From: Bryobacteraceae bacterium
GTDB taxonomy: Bacteria; Acidobacteriota; Terriglobia; Bryobacterales; Bryobacteraceae
DNA length: 64,000 nt
Direction of reading: 5' to 3'
Assembly (NCBI GenBank): GCA_026129905.1
Contig: JAHCHE010000032.1
Span: 22,625-86,624, forward strand
Part shown: piece by piece, positions 17,534 to 26,694 of the stretch
Position numbering within the stretch: position 1 is the first letter of the stretch
Layout: each line of letters starts with the position of its first letter
Notes under the pieces: model-generated
Database searches by the model: none
Seen by the model: the letters and a program-made list of their open reading frames with translations, nothing else
Told to the model about the DNA's origin: nothing
Program-made: the position numbers and the translations under genes

Positions 17534-17660
17534 GAGGCGATGTCGTAGTCCTCAATTTTCGTTCCTCTGACCTCAGCCAGACGAAGCGACGGCCAGCTTG
17601 GTTGTCGCGGCTCTCGACGAAGTTCTGGACCGGTTGATCGCGATTCTGCGGCGAATCCTG
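17518..17660 (+). pseudogene. Remnant of a MazF/PemK-like toxin with internal deletion and frameshift
   Basis: From GTG 17518 the frame reads GGDVVVLNFRSSDLSQTKRR then PA, the N-terminal beta-strand and loop of PemK/MazF endoribonucleases (consensus GDVV..PF.FSD...KRRPALV). At about 17598 the frame shifts by one base into LVVAALDEVLDRLIAILRR, which fits the next strand joined directly to the family's C-terminal helix. About 70 middle residues are therefore missing. The toxin cannot be functional. It sits in a strip with a second decayed toxin. Confidence 0.5.
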
Positions 17661-17716
17661 GATCGAGAGTGCGGCGAAGCGGCGCCTCGTTCCGGTGACG
17701 AGCTGAGAGAAGGCGT

Positions 17717-17912
17717 CAGCCAATCGGCTTTCGGTCTCAAGCTCCTGCTGCGAGTACGGAGAGCCCCCCTCGCGGTCTTACTCGGTTCTGACGGGATCGA
17801 TCCGCCGGACGTCCGGGGAGGCGGGGCGGATTCTGCCAGATCCGCTTGATCACCTCTTCGAGGGCTCGCTCGAGTTGCGGGTCCCGCCCCTCGATCACCG
17901 CCTGGGCTTCCT
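17717..17912. repeat. Direct repeat copy 1: duplicated 3' end of the tricorn-like gene
   Basis: 196 bp closely matching 18406-18595 in the same orientation, with scattered substitutions and a few small indels. It covers about 130 bp of the tricorn coding end ([18 protein letters not shown] on the minus strand) and about 60 bp beyond its stop codon. Both edges are sharp: CAGCCAATCGG on one side, GGGCTTCCT on the other. Confidence 0.8.
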
Positions 17913-17936
17913 CGCTTGGGCTTCCTACATCGCTGG

Positions 17937-18135
17937 TCAGCGGGTTGCTGGGTTTCCGACGTGAATGATTCGCCCTCGCTTTATGCTCTCCAAAGCGGCA
18001 AGGCACTCTGGAACGACGGAGAGGAGGTCTTGAATCCGGTTCGAGGGTGCGCGCACGATCAGAATGGCGATCCGGTTCACCCTTCAGGTGACTGCGCAGA
18101 TTGCGTGGAAGGTTCTCGTCGATGAGTACCTTCAT
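17937..18135 (-). pseudogene. DUF5615 (PIN-like) toxin gene with internal deletion and frameshift
   Basis: The minus strand starts [19 protein letters not shown], the canonical N-terminus of DUF5615 toxins with its Asp-Glu. After a one-base frame change at about 18078 it continues [20 protein letters not shown] and [12 protein letters not shown], then [10 protein letters not shown] and a stop at 17937. That is the C-terminal strand and helix of the same family. The middle 50-60 residues, which carry the other acidic residues, are gone. The ATG overlaps the stop of the DUF433 antitoxin gene by ATGA, as in intact pairs. Read straight, the frame runs into the duplicated tricorn fragment. Confidence 0.7.
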
Positions 18136-18344
18136 CGCGAATTCGTGAGGAGTGTCTTGGCCTCTTCCAGCGCAGCGATCGCAGCTTCTCTACTGACCGA
18201 AGGGAAGTTGTCCAGGAACTCATCCAGCGTGTCGCCGGCTTGAAGGTAGACGATGAGCGAGTCGATCGGAACACGGGTTCCCCGAAAGCACGGCGTACCT
18301 CCCAGGATTTCCGGATCGCTGACGATCACTGACTCGGGTTCCAT
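18132..18344 (-). CDS. DUF433 antitoxin, apparently intact
   Basis: 70 residues, ATG 18344 with GAGAGG 7 nt upstream. The sequence [20 protein letters not shown] followed by [18 protein letters not shown] is the DUF433 signature (P-x-I-x-G-x-P-x-x-x-G-T-R-x-P, a helix-turn-helix-like fold). In intact loci the product neutralises a DUF5615 nuclease-like toxin and probably represses its own operon. Here the partner is a deletion remnant, so the antitoxin is an orphan. The cysteine in place of the usual x before FRGTR is common in the family. Confidence 0.85.
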   Translation of the reverse strand: MEPESVIVSDPEILGGTPCFRGTRVPIDSLIVYLQAGDTLDEFLDNFPSVSREAAIAALEEAKTLLTNSR

Positions 18345-18405
18345 AAAGCGCCTCTCGACCTTGAATCTACCAGGGACGCGGTGAGAACCGGTTCCCGCCA
18401 GGTCC

Positions 18406-18595
18406 CAGCCAATCGGCTTTCGGTCTCTAACCCCTGCCGCCGTACGGCGCGTCCCTCGAGGTCTTTACTCGGTTCTGACGGGATCGGCCGGACGGCCGGG
18501 GAGGCGGGGCGGATTCTGCTGGATCCGCTTCATCACCTCTTCGATGGCTCGCTCGAGTTGCGGGTCCCGCCCTTCGATCACCGCTTGGGGTTCCT
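18406..18595. repeat. Direct repeat copy 2: native 3' end of the tricorn-like gene
   Basis: 190 bp, the in-place partner of 17717-17912. The tricorn stop codon lies at 18465-18467 and the repeat extends about 60 bp beyond it. The two copies bracket the DUF433/DUF5615 module (17913-18405). Confidence 0.8.
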
Positions 18596-21500
18596 GTTCG
18601 ACGACGATGTCCGGGTCCACGCCATGGCCTTCAATGATCCACTGGCCCTCGGGCGAGGCGTGCCCGAACTGCGGTACGAATACGTCGCCGCCGTCGAGCA
18701 GCGGCCCGTGGCCGGTGATGCCGATGACGCCGCCCCAACTCCGCTTGCCGATCAGCGGACCGAGGCCGGCCTGGCGGAACATGGCCGGGAAAAGGTCCCC
18801 GTCGGAGGCCGAGTTCTCGTCAAGCAGGACCACCTTGTGGCCGATTGCCACGGCGTCCGGATACGTGCCGGTCTCGTCGATCGTGCGCGCGAAGGTGGTG
18901 GCCAGCACCTCGCGCCGCAGCCGCTCGATCAGCATGCGGGAAACATTGCCTCCGCCGTTGCCGCGGTCGTCGATGATCAGTCCCGCCTTGCGCGTTTGCG
19001 GATAGTACCACTTGATGAACTCGTAGATCCCCTCGGCGCCCATGTTCGGCAGGTGCATGTATCCCACCTGGCCGTTCGTCGCTTTCTCGACGCGAGCGCG
19101 GCGGTCAAGCGTCATCTCCAGGTAATGAAGCTGCGTCTCGTCGGCGATCGGCGATAGCGTAACTTCCCGCGCGCCGTCCGCCGACGGCCGCGAATTGACC
19201 GTCAGCTTCACGGCCCGGTTCGCTTTGCCGCGAAGGAGCTTGTAGGGGTTCTCCGGGGCCGCCAGATCCTCGCCGTCAATCGCCAGCACATACTCGCCCG
19301 GCTGCAGGTTGACGCCGACCTCGGTGGCCGGTGACCGGTATTTCGGTTCCTCGTTGTGCCCTCTGAGGACTTCGTCGATCCTGTACCGGCCGCTCGCCGC
19401 GTCGAGAGCGAAGTGCGCGCCCAGCAGCGCCACGCTCGGACGCGCCGGCACGTCATAGTCGCCTCCCGTGATGTAAGCGTGGCCTACGTTCAGCTCGGAG
19501 ATCATTTCTCCGATAACATAGTTAAGGTCCGGGCGGTGCCCGACATACTCAAGCTGCGGCGCATACTTATTCCGCAGCGCCTCCCAATCGTAACCGTGCA
19601 TGTTAGCGACATAGAAGAAGTCGCGATAACGCCGCCATACTTCGCCGAATATCTGGTTCCATTCCTGGCTGGGCTGGCGATCGTAGAGCATCCCGGCGGT
19701 GGAGACCGTCTTCTTCGACTGCGCGGCGTTCGGCTTGGCATCCATCAGCGTGAAGCCGGAATCCTGACGGACCAACACCTTGCCGCCGTCTTCCGACCAC
19801 GCCCAGCCGGTGATGTTTTCCGCGAGCGTGGTCTCTTTGCGCTCCTTCAGCTCGTAGAGGATCAGCGTGGGCCGGCGATCCGGTTCCCGGCCGTAATAAG
19901 GCGTGCCGCGGCGCGTAAACAGCAGGTGTCCTTTGATCGCCGCGAGCGAGTTAATATTATCCGCCGCGATGGGCGCGCGAGCGACGCGGTCCTCAATTCC
20001 GTTGAAGTCGATCCTGATCCAGTTGCCTTCCTTCTTCGCCTCCTCTTTCTTCGCTTCCTCCTTTTTCTCGTCCTCCTTCTTCTGCTCGCCGACGGTCACC
20101 TCGTCGCTCGGCGGCGGGAACGGATGCTTCACGTCCGTGCGCAGCGCCAGCGCGTAGATCCCCGCGCTCCGTCCGGTGGCGAAATTCCATTCCGCGTCCG
20201 ACAGCATCGGCGCGAACTCCCGCTCGGACAGGTAATAAAGGTAGTTGCCTTCGGGATCCCAGGCCGGCGTGTTCTCGACAAACATCTCCTGCGTAACGCG
20301 GCGCGCGCGGTTCTCCGCCGCCGACCAGATCCAGATGGAGCTCGTGTTGGATTCGCCCGTCAGCGAATAGGCTAGATATCCGGAGTCCGGCGACCAGACG
20401 TAGTCCCGAATCCTTCCGCGCCGTTCGGCGGCCGCCTGCGCCACGCTCTTGTCGGCCAGCGTGACCACGAAGAGCTTCCCGTCCTTGTCGCTATAGGCGA
20501 TCCGTTTCGAATCCGGCGACCATCGGGGATTGTAGAGCTTCGCCTTGTTGCCCGAGGTGACGGGCGAAGGCGCGGCCGACCCGTCCTGCGGCACGGTGTA
20601 GATTTCGTCCTCTCCGGAAAGGTCGGAAACAAAGGCGATCAGCCGGCCGTCCGGCGACCACGAGGGAGCGTGGTCGTGCGCGTTGGACGAGCGCGTGAGA
20701 TTGCGCGGATTTCCCTTCTCGATCGGCGCCGTGAAAATGTCTCCCCGCGCGGTAAACAGGGCGCGCTCACCTTTCGGGCTGATGTCGAAGTCCTGGATTT
20801 GCCTGCCCACCTCGATCTGCGCCGGGCGCGCCGCCACGGCGTCGCTGGGCACGGTGATCGGGATGCGGCGAGGCTGCCCGGCCTTGCGGACGTCCAGCAG
20901 GTGCAGTTCGCCGTTTAATTCGAACACGATCTCACCGTCCGGCGACGCGCTCGGCCACCGCACGTCCCAGTCCTTGTAAGTCGTCACGGGCCGGACCTTC
21001 TTCGACGCCAGGTCGTATTCATAGAGGTTCAGCGTGCCGGTCCGATCGGAGGCGAAATAGATCCGGTTGCCGATCCACATCGGTTCGCGTTCGGTCCGCG
21101 GCGACGAGGCGATAAGTTCGGCGGCTTTGGTTTCCAGGTCGAAGACATACAGGTTCTGCGCCCAGCCGCCCTGGTAGCGCTTCCATGTCCGGAAATCGCG
21201 GAACAGCGGCGAATAGACGATCTTCTTGCCGTCCGGCGAGAAGTCGGCCGCGCCGGACGTAGGCATCGGCAGCGGCTCGGCCAGTCCGCCTTCAACCGGA
21301 ACCCGGTACAGGCGCCCGCTGGCCACGCTCCAGGACTCCCGCAGCGAGCGAAACACGACATACTTTCCGTCCGGAGTCCATCCGTAAACCAGATTGTCGT
21401 AACCCCATCGCGCGGGCAGCGGACCTTTCGCCGGATAGTAAGTCAGTTGCCGGGGGCTGCCGCCGGAGGCCGGAACTACGTACACCTGCTCGTCGCCGTC

Positions 21501-21752
21501 GTACTGCCCCGTGAAGGCGATCCACTTGCCGTCGGGAGAAAAGCGCGCGAAGAGTTCCTGGCCCGGATGCGCCGTTAGACGAACGGCGGCCCCGCCGGAG
21601 GCGGGTGCGGTCCAAAGGTCTCCCGCGTAGGAGAAGACGACCTTGCCCGCATGGACATCCGGGAACCGGAGCAGCTTGGTCTGGGCCGCGAGCGGCGCCG
21701 CAGCCAGGACGCAGGTCAAACACGCGAATCGAATCAGTCTTCGTAGAGGCAT
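18465..21752 (-). CDS. Tricorn-like protease with PDZ and S41 peptidase domains, exported
   Basis: 1095 residues. A signal peptide ([19 protein letters not shown]) is followed by a six-bladed propeller (about 25-330, [20 protein letters not shown]), a second propeller (335-690, [15 protein letters not shown]), a helical C1 region with [13 protein letters not shown] (candidate catalytic His near residue 759), a PDZ domain, and the C2/S41 part with [12 protein letters not shown] and ENSASDGD (nucleophile Ser near residue 983). A lysine/glutamate-rich linker near residues 560-580 ([15 protein letters not shown]) is an insertion typical of bacterial homologues. It degrades peptides, probably in the periplasm. 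The last 40 residues are duplicated downstream. Confidence 0.9.
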   Translation of the reverse strand: MPLRRLIRFACLTCVLAAAPLAAQTKLLRFPDVHAGKVVFSYAGDLWTAPASGGAAVRLTAHPGQELFARFSPDGKWIAFTGQYDGDEQVYVVPASGGSPRQLTYYPAKGPLPARWGYDNLVYGWTPDGKYVVFRSLRESWSVASGRLYRVPVEGGLAEPLPMPTSGAADFSPDGKKIVYSPLFRDFRTWKRYQGGWAQNLYVFDLETKAAELIASSPRTEREPMWIGNRIYFASDRTGTLNLYEYDLASKKVRPVTTYKDWDVRWPSASPDGEIVFELNGELHLLDVRKAGQPRRIPITVPSDAVAARPAQIEVGRQIQDFDISPKGERALFTARGDIFTAPIEKGNPRNLTRSSNAHDHAPSWSPDGRLIAFVSDLSGEDEIYTVPQDGSAAPSPVTSGNKAKLYNPRWSPDSKRIAYSDKDGKLFVVTLADKSVAQAAAERRGRIRDYVWSPDSGYLAYSLTGESNTSSIWIWSAAENRARRVTQEMFVENTPAWDPEGNYLYYLSEREFAPMLSDAEWNFATGRSAGIYALALRTDVKHPFPPPSDEVTVGEQKKEDEKKEEAKKEEAKKEGNWIRIDFNGIEDRVARAPIAADNINSLAAIKGHLLFTRRGTPYYGREPDRRPTLILYELKERKETTLAENITGWAWSEDGGKVLVRQDSGFTLMDAKPNAAQSKKTVSTAGMLYDRQPSQEWNQIFGEVWRRYRDFFYVANMHGYDWEALRNKYAPQLEYVGHRPDLNYVIGEMISELNVGHAYITGGDYDVPARPSVALLGAHFALDAASGRYRIDEVLRGHNEEPKYRSPATEVGVNLQPGEYVLAIDGEDLAAPENPYKLLRGKANRAVKLTVNSRPSADGAREVTLSPIADETQLHYLEMTLDRRARVEKATNGQVGYMHLPNMGAEGIYEFIKWYYPQTRKAGLIIDDRGNGGGNVSRMLIERLRREVLATTFARTIDETGTYPDAVAIGHKVVLLDENSASDGDLFPAMFRQAGLGPLIGKRSWGGVIGITGHGPLLDGGDVFVPQFGHASPEGQWIIEGHGVDPDIVVEQEPQAVIEGRDPQLERAIEEVMKRIQQNPPRLPGRPADPVRTE

Positions 21753-21846
21753 GGGTCGGTCTCCGGGGTGGGGGGATTCAAAACCTATTGTAATGGGGCA
21801 GCAAGGCCGGGCAGCCGCTCCGATGCAGGGCCACTATCGTTGGACG

Positions 21847-22308
21847 TCACTCCTTGCCGGAGGTTTGGCTGCGTTCGATCGATTCCACTTTCCCGACGCG
21901 GCGCCGGTGCCGTTCTTCATTGGAGAACTCCGCCCGCAGAAAGGCGGCGGCGAGTTCCTTCGCCAGCTCCACGCCGATGATGCGGGCGCCCAGCACCAGC
22001 ACGTTCATGTTGTCGTGCTCCACCCCCTGGTGGGCCGAATAGGTGTCGTGGCACAAGCCCGCGCGAATGCCCCGGATCTTGTTGGCCGCGATGCTCGCGC
22101 CGACGCCGCTGCCGCAGATCAGCACGCCCCGTTCAGCCCGCCCCTCAAGGATGGCGTTGCCGATGGCCAGCGCGAAATCGGGATAGTCGACCGGGTCCGT
22201 ACTGCACGTGCCCAGGTCGAGCGTCTGATAGCCGGATTTTTCGAGAAACGACTTGATGGTTTCCTTCAATTCGTAGCCCGCATGGTCCGACGCCACCGCG
22301 ATACGCAT
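21847..22308 (-). CDS. rpiB: Ribose-5-phosphate isomerase B
   Basis: 153 residues. RIAVASDHAGYELKE gives the N-terminal D-H pair, GVLICGSGVGASIAANK the catalytic Cys and phosphate-binding loop, and HDNMNVLVLGARIIG the conserved H-N-x-N-V-L-x-L-G-x-R segment. It interconverts ribose 5-phosphate and ribulose 5-phosphate in the non-oxidative pentose phosphate pathway, in the cytoplasm. Its ATG overlaps the transketolase stop codon (TGATG), so the two are translationally coupled. The charged C-terminal tail after residue 140 is a little longer than usual. Confidence 0.92.
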   Translation of the reverse strand: MRIAVASDHAGYELKETIKSFLEKSGYQTLDLGTCSTDPVDYPDFALAIGNAILEGRAERGVLICGSGVGASIAANKIRGIRAGLCHDTYSAHQGVEHDNMNVLVLGARIIGVELAKELAAAFLRAEFSNEERHRRRVGKVESIERSQTSGKE

Positions 22309-24182
22309 CAAGACTGTTCTAGCAGGAGTTCCACCTTCCGAACAATGCTGCCGGCGGAAATGCCGAAGGCGTCCATCAGTTCGGCGGGCGAGCCGCTCCG
22401 CGGAATCTCCCGCACCGCCAGCGACGCCACCCGCGGCCGGTACTGCGCCAGGGCGGCGCCGACCGCTTCGCCGATGCCTCCGCGTGCGTAGTGATCTTCC
22501 ACCACCAGTACCCTGCCGCCGGTCTCCTCGACGCACGCCGCCAGCGTCTCCGCGTCGATCGGCTGCACGCTGAACAGGTCGACGATGCGCGTGGCGATGC
22601 CCTTCTTGAGTAGTTCCTTGTGCGCCTTGAGCGCCTCGAACAGCGTCACGCCCGCTCCCACGATGGTGATGCGGTCGTCGCCGCTCCGCCGCAGCACCTT
22701 GCACTTGCCCGCCTGGAAGCTCTCGCCGTCCTCGTAGATCACCGGGGTGTTCGGCCGCGTCATGCGGAGGTACGCCGGTCCGATCCGCTCGGCGGCAAGC
22801 TGCACGGAGCGCCACGCGCTCACCGCGTCGGACGGATAGAGCACCAGGAAGTTGGGCTGCGCCGCGAACATCGCCAGGTCCTCCAATCCCATCTGCGACG
22901 GTCCGTCCTCGCCGATCGAAACGCCGGCGTGGGTCCCCACCAGCTTGATGTTGCTGCCGCCGATCGCCGCCATCCGCACGAAATCGTACGCCCGCGCCAG
23001 GAAACAGGCGAACGTCGCCGCGAACGGGATCTTGCCTTTAGCGGCCAGCCCCATCGCCGCTCCCACCATGTTCTGCTCGGCGATGTACATCTGGAAAAAC
23101 CGCTCCGGATGCTTCTCCTGGAACAGTTCCGTATACGTGGAATTTTTCACGTCCCCGTCGAGAACGACGATATCCTGGTTCACCGCTCCGATCGCGGCCA
23201 GCGCTTCGCCGAACGCTTTCCGCGTGGCCACCGGCTTCCCTCCCGGCGCGTACGGCGGCGCGGGAGGTTCGGATCTCCACTCCACCACCTTCTCCACTAC
23301 CGCCTGCGCCGTAGCCGGCGGCTTCTTCGCTTCCGGCGCCCTGCCGTGAATCTGCCGCTCCAGCGCGCGAATGGCCTCTTCGGCGGCTTCTTTCTCCACC
23401 GGCTTGCCATGAAAGCCGCCCTTGTCCTCCTCTTCGGGAATGCCTTTCCCTTTCAGGGTGCGCGCCAGAATCATCGTTGGGCGGCCCTTCTCCCGCGCCG
23501 CTGTTTCAAAGGCGGAAAGAAGCTGCTCCACGTCGTGCCCGTCGACGGAAAGCGTGCGCCAACCGAACGCCTGCCAGCGCCGCTCGTAAGCGGCCAGATC
23601 GTGACCGGCCATCGTGGGCTCGCTCTGCCCCAGGCGGTTGATGTCCAGGATCGCGCACAGGTTGTCGAGCCCGTAGTGCGACGCCGACGCCGCCGCCTCC
23701 CACACGGCGCCCTCCGCGCTTTCGCCATCCCCCAGCAGAACGTACGTGCGATCCGCCGTGCGGTCGAGATGCTTCGCCGCCAGCGCGAGTCCGACGCCGA
23801 CCGAGAGGCCCTGGCCGAGCGAGCCGGTGGCGGCCTTCACAAACGGAATCCGCGGCGTGGGATGCCCCTCCAGGATCGAATCGATTCGCCGCAGCTTCAG
23901 CAGCTCTTCGCGCGGAATGACGCCCGCTTCCGCCAGCGCCGAATAGAGCAGCGGCGCCGCGTGTCCTTTCGAGAGCACGAATGCGTCGTTTTCGGGGTTG
24001 TCCGGTTCGGCGGGATTGAACCGCATGACGGAGAAGAACAGCGCCGAGACGATCTCCGCCGCCGAGGCGCAACTGCTCGGATGTCCGCTGCCGGCGGCGG
24101 TGGTGGCCTGTATCGAGTCGATGCGCAGGCGCGCCGCCAGATCGCGAAGGCGCACCGCCTTTTCTTCCTGTAGAGCGCTCAT
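22308..24182 (-). CDS. tkt: Transketolase
   Basis: 624 residues from ATG 24182, preceded by GGGAGG; the longer open frame to 24536 is antisense to the cytochrome gene and is rejected. Motifs: GSGHPSSCASAAEIV at the N-terminus, KGHAAPLLYSALAEAG, the ThDP motif LLGDGESAEGAVWEA through DINRLGQSEP, and the pyrimidine-domain stretches YIAEQNMVGAAMGLA and GTHAGVSIGEDGPSQMGLED. The short single-chain form resembles the archaeal-like or animal-like transketolases. It moves two-carbon units between pentose and hexose phosphates. It is followed directly by rpiB, so the operon covers the non-oxidative pentose phosphate branch. Confidence 0.92.
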   Translation of the reverse strand: MSALQEEKAVRLRDLAARLRIDSIQATTAAGSGHPSSCASAAEIVSALFFSVMRFNPAEPDNPENDAFVLSKGHAAPLLYSALAEAGVIPREELLKLRRIDSILEGHPTPRIPFVKAATGSLGQGLSVGVGLALAAKHLDRTADRTYVLLGDGESAEGAVWEAAASASHYGLDNLCAILDINRLGQSEPTMAGHDLAAYERRWQAFGWRTLSVDGHDVEQLLSAFETAAREKGRPTMILARTLKGKGIPEEEDKGGFHGKPVEKEAAEEAIRALERQIHGRAPEAKKPPATAQAVVEKVVEWRSEPPAPPYAPGGKPVATRKAFGEALAAIGAVNQDIVVLDGDVKNSTYTELFQEKHPERFFQMYIAEQNMVGAAMGLAAKGKIPFAATFACFLARAYDFVRMAAIGGSNIKLVGTHAGVSIGEDGPSQMGLEDLAMFAAQPNFLVLYPSDAVSAWRSVQLAAERIGPAYLRMTRPNTPVIYEDGESFQAGKCKVLRRSGDDRITIVGAGVTLFEALKAHKELLKKGIATRIVDLFSVQPIDAETLAACVEETGGRVLVVEDHYARGGIGEAVGAALAQYRPRVASLAVREIPRSGSPAELMDAFGISAGSIVRKVELLLEQS

Positions 24183-24264
24183 GTTGAATTGGACCTCCCA
24201 CCGGCCGATCCGTTTCACGCGCCAATCTGTTAAACTGCACTCCATCGCCTTTCTGGAGGGGCTT

Positions 24265-25035
24265 GTGAAAGCGTGGGCGTTGCTGGTCCTGCTCGCGGCG
24301 GCCGCCGCGGATCTTCCCGCGAACCCGAACAAGAGCCGGAAGCCGAAGTTCTCAGCGGCCGACGTCGCGGCCGGCGGCCGGATCTTCCGTTCGCATTGCG
24401 CCGAGTGCCATGGCCTCACCGGCGAAGGCGGACGCGGTCCCGATCTCACGCTCGGGGTCTTTCGCCACGGCGCGGAAGATGCCGACCTGCTCGCGACCAT
24501 CATGGACGGCGTTCCGGGAACCGAGATGCCGGGCATCTACATGGAAGACCACCAGGCCTGGCAGATCGTCGCTTACGTCCGCTCGCTGAGCGCCCGCTCG
24601 GCCAAGCGCCAGGTTCCGGGCGATGCCGCGGCGGGCGAACAGGTGTTTCGCGGCAGGGGCGCGTGCGCGCAGTGCCACATGGTGAACGGCGAAGGCGGGC
24701 GCACGGGCCCGGACTTGAGCGACGCCGGCGGCATGCGATCTGCGGCGTTTCTCCGCGCCGCCCTGCTTGAGCCGGACGCCTACGTCCGCCGCGCATGGTG
24801 GACGTACCGGCTCCGCACGAAGGCCGGCGAGCAAGTTTCCGGCCTTGCGCTGAACCAAGACACGTACTCCATCCAGCTTCTGGACGCCAAAGGCCAGCTC
24901 CGGTCGTTCGCGAAGAGCGATCTGGCCGGCGTCGAAATCGACAGGAAGTCGCCCATGCCCGCTTACGGCGGGATGCTCAGCCAGGAGGAAGTCGATCACG
25001 TCGTCGCGTACCTGGCGTCTTTGCGGCGGAAGTGA
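24265..25035 (+). CDS. Diheme cytochrome c, exported, partner of PQQ dehydrogenase
   Basis: 256 residues from GTG 24265 with GGAGGGG just upstream; a signal peptide (ALLVLLAAAAADLPA) follows. Two c-type heme sites: CAECH near residue 45 and CAQCH near residue 134. Distal methionine ligands are plausible in GVPGTEMPGI and in KSPMPAYGGMLS. The segment between them, with RLRTKAGEQVSGLALNQDTY, resembles the heme-binding domain of Planctomycetes/Acidobacteria dehydrogenase-linked cytochromes. It lies 7 bp before the PQQ dehydrogenase gene and should accept its electrons in the periplasm. The start region is divergent from transketolase. Confidence 0.85.
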   Translation: MKAWALLVLLAAAAADLPANPNKSRKPKFSAADVAAGGRIFRSHCAECHGLTGEGGRGPDLTLGVFRHGAEDADLLATIMDGVPGTEMPGIYMEDHQAWQIVAYVRSLSARSAKRQVPGDAAAGEQVFRGRGACAQCHMVNGEGGRTGPDLSDAGGMRSAAFLRAALLEPDAYVRRAWWTYRLRTKAGEQVSGLALNQDTYSIQLLDAKGQLRSFAKSDLAGVEIDRKSPMPAYGGMLSQEEVDHVVAYLASLRRK

Positions 25036-25042
25036 GGGTCCG

Positions 25043-26620
25043 ATGAAGCGCATTGCCATCGCTATCGTGTTGACCGTTGCCGGGCTGAGAGCCGAGGTAT
25101 CCTACGAGCGGCTGCTCGACGCCGCGCGGGAACCCGGCAACTGGCTCACCTACTCGGGAACGTACATGAGCCACCGCCACAGCGCGCTCGACCAGGTGAA
25201 TCGCTCCAACGCGGCCAAACTCGGCCTCAAGTGGGTCCACCAGTTGCGAACGACGGAGAAGGTGGAAACCTCGCCCCTGGTGGTGGACGGCGTCATGTAC
25301 CTCACGCGCCCGCCCAGCGACGTCGTGGCCTTGGACGCGCAAACGGGCCGGCCGTTCTGGACCTACCGGCGCACGCTTCCCAAGCCCATCAACGTCTGTT
25401 GCGGGCAGGTGAACCGCGGCCTCGCCATCCTCGGCGACCGGCTCTTCCTCGGGACGGTCGACGGTTACCTCGTTGCCCTCGACGCGCGCACCGGAGCCCT
25501 GATCTGGGAGGTCGCGGTCGCCGACCGCCGCACGGGTCACTCGCTTACCGCGGCCCCGCTGGCGCTGAAGGACAAAATCGTCGCCGGAGTGGCCGGCGGC
25601 GAGTACGGGGTGCGCGGCTTCCTCGATGCCTACGACCCGAAAACGGGCAAACGCCTCTGGCGCTTCTGGACCGTTCCAGGTCCCGGCGAGCCGGGGAACG
25701 AAACCTGGTCGGGCGATTCCTGGAAAACCGGCGGGGCCCCCACCTGGATCACCGGCTCCTACGATCCCGAGCTGAAGCTGATCTACTGGGGAACGGGCAA
25801 CCCGTCGCCGGACTGGAACGGCGACGTGCGCCTGGGCGACAACCTCTATTCCTCCAGCGTCGTCGCGCTCGACGAAGACACCGGCAAGCTGCGATGGTAC
25901 TTCCAGTTCACGCCGCACGACGTGCACGACTGGGATGCGGTTCAGATTCCCGTCCTGGTGGACGCCGAATTCAACGGCCGGTCGCGGAAGCTGATGTACT
26001 GGGCGAACCGAAACGCCTTCTTCTACGCGCTGGACCGGACCAACGGGGAGTTCCTGCTCGGCCGCCCGTTCGCCAAACAGACCTGGGCAAAGGAACTGGA
26101 CGCCAAAGGCCGTCCCGTGCGGCTGCCGGACACCGCGCCGAGCCGCAAAGGAACGCTCGTTTATCCCGGCGTGCAGGGCGGGACGAACTGGTATTCGCCG
26201 TCTTATAGCCCGATAACCGGGCTCTTTTATTTCTCCGCGTGGGAGTACGCCAGCATCTATTTCACCGGCGACGCGCCGTATTCGCCCGGTAACCGTTTCC
26301 TCGGAAGCGTGCCGCAGGGCGTACCCGACGACCGTGGCTGGGGCGCGGTTCGCGCGCTCGACCCGAAGACGGGCGAGAAGAAGTGGGACTACAAGCTCCA
26401 CTCGACTCCGCAGTCCGGCATCCTCTCCACTGCCGGGCGGCTGGTGTTCGGCGGCAGCGATGAAGGGCACTTCTTCGCTCTGGACGACTCCACGGGCGAG
26501 GAACTGTGGCGCGCCAGCACCGGCGGCGTGATCGTCGCCGGCCCCATCACCTACCTCGCCGGCGGCCGCCAGTACGTCACCATCGCCTCCGGAAGCGCCA
26601 TCTTCACCTTCGGGCTCTGA
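25043..26620 (+). CDS. PQQ-dependent alcohol dehydrogenase (methanol/ethanol type), exported
   Basis: 525 residues. Signal peptide MKRIAIAIVLTVAGLRA. The eight-bladed quinoprotein propeller shows W-motif repeats (ALDAQTGRPFWTYR, ALDARTGALIWEV, AYDPKTGKRLWRFW, ALDPKTGEKKWDYK). The adjacent cysteines C119-C120 (NVCCGQ) form the ring disulfide next to PQQ. TPHDVHDWDAVQIP carries the catalytic Asp (D296), and the Asp two positions on (D298) is the residue that marks lanthanide-using members. It oxidises a primary alcohol or aldehyde in the periplasm and passes electrons to the cytochrome c encoded just upstream. Shorter than XoxF (about 600). Confidence 0.87.
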   Translation: MKRIAIAIVLTVAGLRAEVSYERLLDAAREPGNWLTYSGTYMSHRHSALDQVNRSNAAKLGLKWVHQLRTTEKVETSPLVVDGVMYLTRPPSDVVALDAQTGRPFWTYRRTLPKPINVCCGQVNRGLAILGDRLFLGTVDGYLVALDARTGALIWEVAVADRRTGHSLTAAPLALKDKIVAGVAGGEYGVRGFLDAYDPKTGKRLWRFWTVPGPGEPGNETWSGDSWKTGGAPTWITGSYDPELKLIYWGTGNPSPDWNGDVRLGDNLYSSSVVALDEDTGKLRWYFQFTPHDVHDWDAVQIPVLVDAEFNGRSRKLMYWANRNAFFYALDRTNGEFLLGRPFAKQTWAKELDAKGRPVRLPDTAPSRKGTLVYPGVQGGTNWYSPSYSPITGLFYFSAWEYASIYFTGDAPYSPGNRFLGSVPQGVPDDRGWGAVRALDPKTGEKKWDYKLHSTPQSGILSTAGRLVFGGSDEGHFFALDDSTGEELWRASTGGVIVAGPITYLAGGRQYVTIASGSAIFTFGL

Positions 26621-26694
26621 CGCGCCCGCCGCGCTCACCCCGCCTTGCCGTTTCCCCGCGACGGGTGTAGCCTTTCCGGAAAAGGATAGATGCG

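Noticed and set aside
18465..21752. Frameshift or truncation of the tricorn gene by the downstream duplication
   Set aside because: The native copy reads through to its own stop with all domains present; only the extra copy is a fragment.
22620..24173. 517-codon open frame opposite transketolase
   Set aside because: Antisense to a well-supported enzyme and without any recognisable motif.
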